A DNA stretch of 53,373 bases from Chthoniobacterales bacterium (GTDB taxonomy: Bacteria; Verrucomicrobiota; Verrucomicrobiia; Chthoniobacterales; UBA10450): contig JAICWQ010000002.1 of the NCBI GenBank assembly GCA_025934755.1, positions 1-53,373 on the forward strand, in the 5' to 3' direction. Position 1 is the stretch's first letter. Every line of letters starts with the position of its first letter. Below, in pieces: positions 51,774 to 53,373 of the stretch. Below the pieces are notes generated by a model. It was not told the DNA's origin. It was given only the letters and a program-made list of their open reading frames with translations, and made no database searches. A program made the position numbers and the translations under genes.

Positions 51774-52465
51774 AAAGCGTCATTGCCACCAAAGAGAAAC
51801 AGAAGGCCGGGCCGCCCACGATCAAACGCATTGTCATCATTGACGATCATCCGCTGTTTCGAAAAGGACTCGAACAATTAATCAACAGCACGAACGATGG
51901 TTTCGCGATCTGCGGCGAAGCCGGCGATGCCGCGGAAGGAATGGTCCGGATCCGGCAATTGAAACCCGACCTGGCGATTGTCGACCTCAGTTTGCCGGGC
52001 GCGAACGGCATCGAGCTAATTAAAAACATCCGGGCGGAATTTCACAAGTTGCCGGTCTTGATTTTGTCGATGCATGACGAATCGCTCTATGCCTTGCGCG
52101 CGTTGCGGGCAGGCGCCCAGGGCTACGTTATGAAACAGGAAGCGCTCGAAAATGTGATCGGTGCGATCCGCGAAGTCCTGGGCGGGCGGCCGTATCTGAG
52201 CAGCCAAATGTCGGCCAAACTCATTACCAATTTTGCCAGTGGCAGCGCCCAGGCCAATCCGACCGACAAGTTAAGCGACCGCGAATTAGAGATCTTGGAA
52301 TTGATCGGAAAAGGCCGGGACGTGCACGAGATTTCGGATGCATTGCACATCAGCCGGAAAACGGTCGAGACCCATCGCGCTCATATTAAAGAGAAGCTGA
52401 GTTTGAAAAACGCCAGGGAAGTAAACCGTTTTGCCGCGCAGTGGGTTGAAGGCCAGGCGGGCTGA
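51770..52465 (+). CDS. NarL/FixJ-family response regulator 1
   Basis: The regulator has 231 residues. The receiver domain has DDHPLFRKGL (Asp25/26), phosphoacceptor Asp72 (AIVDLSLPGANG), Ser in LILSMHDE and Lys in GYVMKQEA. A LuxR-type HTH (about 165-225) reads KLSDRELEILELIGKGRDVHEIS then ISRKTVETHRAHIKEKL. It is translationally coupled to the kinase before it and presumably phosphorylated by it. The regulator at 52595 is a close paralogue. Confidence 0.96.
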   Translation: MKSVIATKEKQKAGPPTIKRIVIIDDHPLFRKGLEQLINSTNDGFAICGEAGDAAEGMVRIRQLKPDLAIVDLSLPGANGIELIKNIRAEFHKLPVLILSMHDESLYALRALRAGAQGYVMKQEALENVIGAIREVLGGRPYLSSQMSAKLITNFASGSAQANPTDKLSDRELEILELIGKGRDVHEISDALHISRKTVETHRAHIKEKLSLKNAREVNRFAAQWVEGQAG

Positions 52466-52471
52466 AACAAT

Positions 52472-52590
52472 TAGCGATTCAACGGGTTAATGATTTGGCG
52501 ATTGACGATTAACGCGTTGAAATATTTTGTGCGCGTTGCTGCTGTGAAGGCAAAATCGTTAAATGTCTAAATCATTGAATCGTTAAATAC
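52472..52590. repeat. Inverted word-like repeat between the two response regulators
   Basis: GATTCAACGGGTTAATGATT and GGCGATTGACGATTAAC (52475-52512) resemble the reverse complement of AAATCGTTAAATGTCTAAATC and ATTGAATCGTTAAATAC (52553-52590). It spans nearly the entire gap, ending just before the ATG of the second regulator. It belongs to the same class of dispersed near-palindromic spacers as 11586 and 27400. Confidence 0.55.
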
Positions 52591-52594
52591 TTCG

Positions 52595-53254
52595 ATGTCA
52601 GAAAACAAAACCCGCGTCTTTCTCGTCGATGACCACCCCGTCTTGCGCAAGGGCCTGGTTCGTCTGATCGACTCCAAGCCGGGGTTCATCGTTTGCGGCG
52701 AAGCGAGCACTGCGGTCGATGCAATGGTCGCAATCCGTGAAGTCAAACCCCATCTCGTGGTCGTTGATATTGGGTTGCCGGGCGCGAGCGGAATCGAGTT
52801 GACCAAAACGATTCGGAGCGAGTTTGCAAATATCCCCGTCCTGATTCTCTCCATGCACGAAGAGGCCCTCTATGCCACCCGTGCCCTTCGAGCCGGCGCG
52901 ATGGGCTATATCGTCAAACAGGATGCGGTCGATAACATCGCGACCGCGCTTCAGGACACGCTCAACGGAAAACGCTATCTCAGCCCTGGTATCGCGGTGC
53001 AATTGCAACACGACGGCATGGACGACCAACTGGTCTCAAGTCACGACCTGGTTAAACTGCTGACCGATCGCGAGCTGGAAATTTTCGAGCTCATCGGCAA
53101 AGGCCGGGACGTCCACGAGATTTCTAAAGGGTTGAACCTGAGCCCGAAAACCGTCGAGACTCATCGGACCAACATTAAAGAGAAGCTCAAACTCAAGAAC
53201 TCCAGACAAGTGGCCCGGGTTGCTCTTCAGTGGTTCACCGAACATCCGACCTAA
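52595..53254 (+). CDS. NarL/FixJ-family response regulator 2
   Basis: The regulator has 219 residues. The receiver has VDDHPVLRKGL, phosphoacceptor Asp58 (LVVVDIGLPGASG), LILSMHEE and GYIVKQDA. The LuxR HTH reads LLTDRELEIFELIGKGRDVHEIS then LSPKTVETHRTNIKEKL. It is clearly a duplicate of the regulator at 51770. The gap between them is a repeat, so the second gene may be expressed separately. It may share the upstream kinase or answer to another. Confidence 0.96.
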   Translation: MSENKTRVFLVDDHPVLRKGLVRLIDSKPGFIVCGEASTAVDAMVAIREVKPHLVVVDIGLPGASGIELTKTIRSEFANIPVLILSMHEEALYATRALRAGAMGYIVKQDAVDNIATALQDTLNGKRYLSPGIAVQLQHDGMDDQLVSSHDLVKLLTDRELEIFELIGKGRDVHEISKGLNLSPKTVETHRTNIKEKLKLKNSRQVARVALQWFTEHPT

Positions 53255-53373
53255 ACGTTTTCACGCACTCAACGGATTTCTTGCATCCAGTCCGGGTTCG
53301 AAAATCGTTAACAAAGTGGTGAATGCGAATCTTTGACGAGTCGTGCTTCACCGCCTTCATCGGGCGATTCCAT

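Noticed and set aside
53308-53373. Minus-strand frame of 22 codons entering from the right edge, ending at TAA 53308
   Set aside because: It could be the C-terminus of a gene outside the window, but 22 residues give no family and the frame may be chance.
1-53373. tRNA, rRNA and riboswitch genes
   Set aside because: I looked through the intergenic gaps for cloverleaf or known aptamer patterns and saw none; a covariance search would be needed to be certain.

Overview
The window (53.4 kb, moderately GC-rich, almost fully coding) looks like chromosomal DNA of a Gram-negative, free-living heterotroph. A Verrucomicrobiota bacterium of the Chthoniobacterales type is the most likely source. This is an inference from gene flavour (ECF sigma operons, tandem W..DP repeat protein, biosynthetic SpeA, short zinc-ribbon threonine synthase, MBOAT/SGNH pair, GH26 and discoidin-type glycosidases) and from many hairpin repeats between genes. 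There is no rRNA, tRNA, CRISPR array, phage module or intact transposase.

Layout. 1-2.1 kb: ECF sigma factor, membrane anti-sigma-like protein and PDZ protein in one operon, then a DUF1761 membrane protein. 2.1-8.8 kb: a carbohydrate block with a frameshifted GH26-like lipoprotein, a discoidin-containing glycosidase and a large GH18-deacetylase-GT2 fusion. 8.9-16.9 kb: a long co-directional minus-strand run: thioredoxin-like protein, cystathionine beta-synthase, cystathionine gamma-lyase/synthase, AroC, CvpA, GatB and glycerate kinase. 17.1-20.4 kb: rpsA and a helical-repeat protein. 20.4-26 kb: a metal-binding solute receptor, a YkgJ protein, an HI0933 flavoprotein, several small secreted or membrane proteins and an ion channel. 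26.2-30.2 kb: ThrC, a dicarboxylate/amino-acid symporter and AsnS. 30.3-32.8 kb: SGNH-like plus MBOAT acyltransferase. 33.3-37.8 kb: a hydrolase, SpeA, a bifunctional nuclease, a monothiol glutaredoxin-like protein and a second ECF sigma factor. 38-44 kb: small zinc-ribbon and hypothetical proteins, an outer-membrane barrel, and a LysR / OsmC / PAS-kinase group. 44.3-53.3 kb: an FAD-Rieske oxidoreductase and a signalling island (CheB-CheR-PAS fusion, four-PAS histidine kinase, two NarL-type regulators).

Genes that work together. The trx-CBS-CGL run is a reverse-transsulfuration set. The sigma / anti-sigma / PDZ genes form an envelope-sensing unit. The CheB-CheR fusion lacks a kinase and sits directly before a kinase and two regulators. 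Six gene junctions use the 4-base ATGA overlap (1068-1071, 12562-12565, 16376-16379, 21814-21817, 41906-41909, 51770-51773), which implies translational coupling.

The most unusual structure lies between genes. A set of hairpin elements bounded by GGTAG...CTACC supplies stop codons to genes; one palindromic copy carries a perfect 8-bp target duplication. A second palindromic repeat is inserted in frame inside glycerate kinase. Several inverted word-like repeats, an 8-mer repeated seven times and a degenerate ~31-bp tandem repeat fill the remaining gaps.
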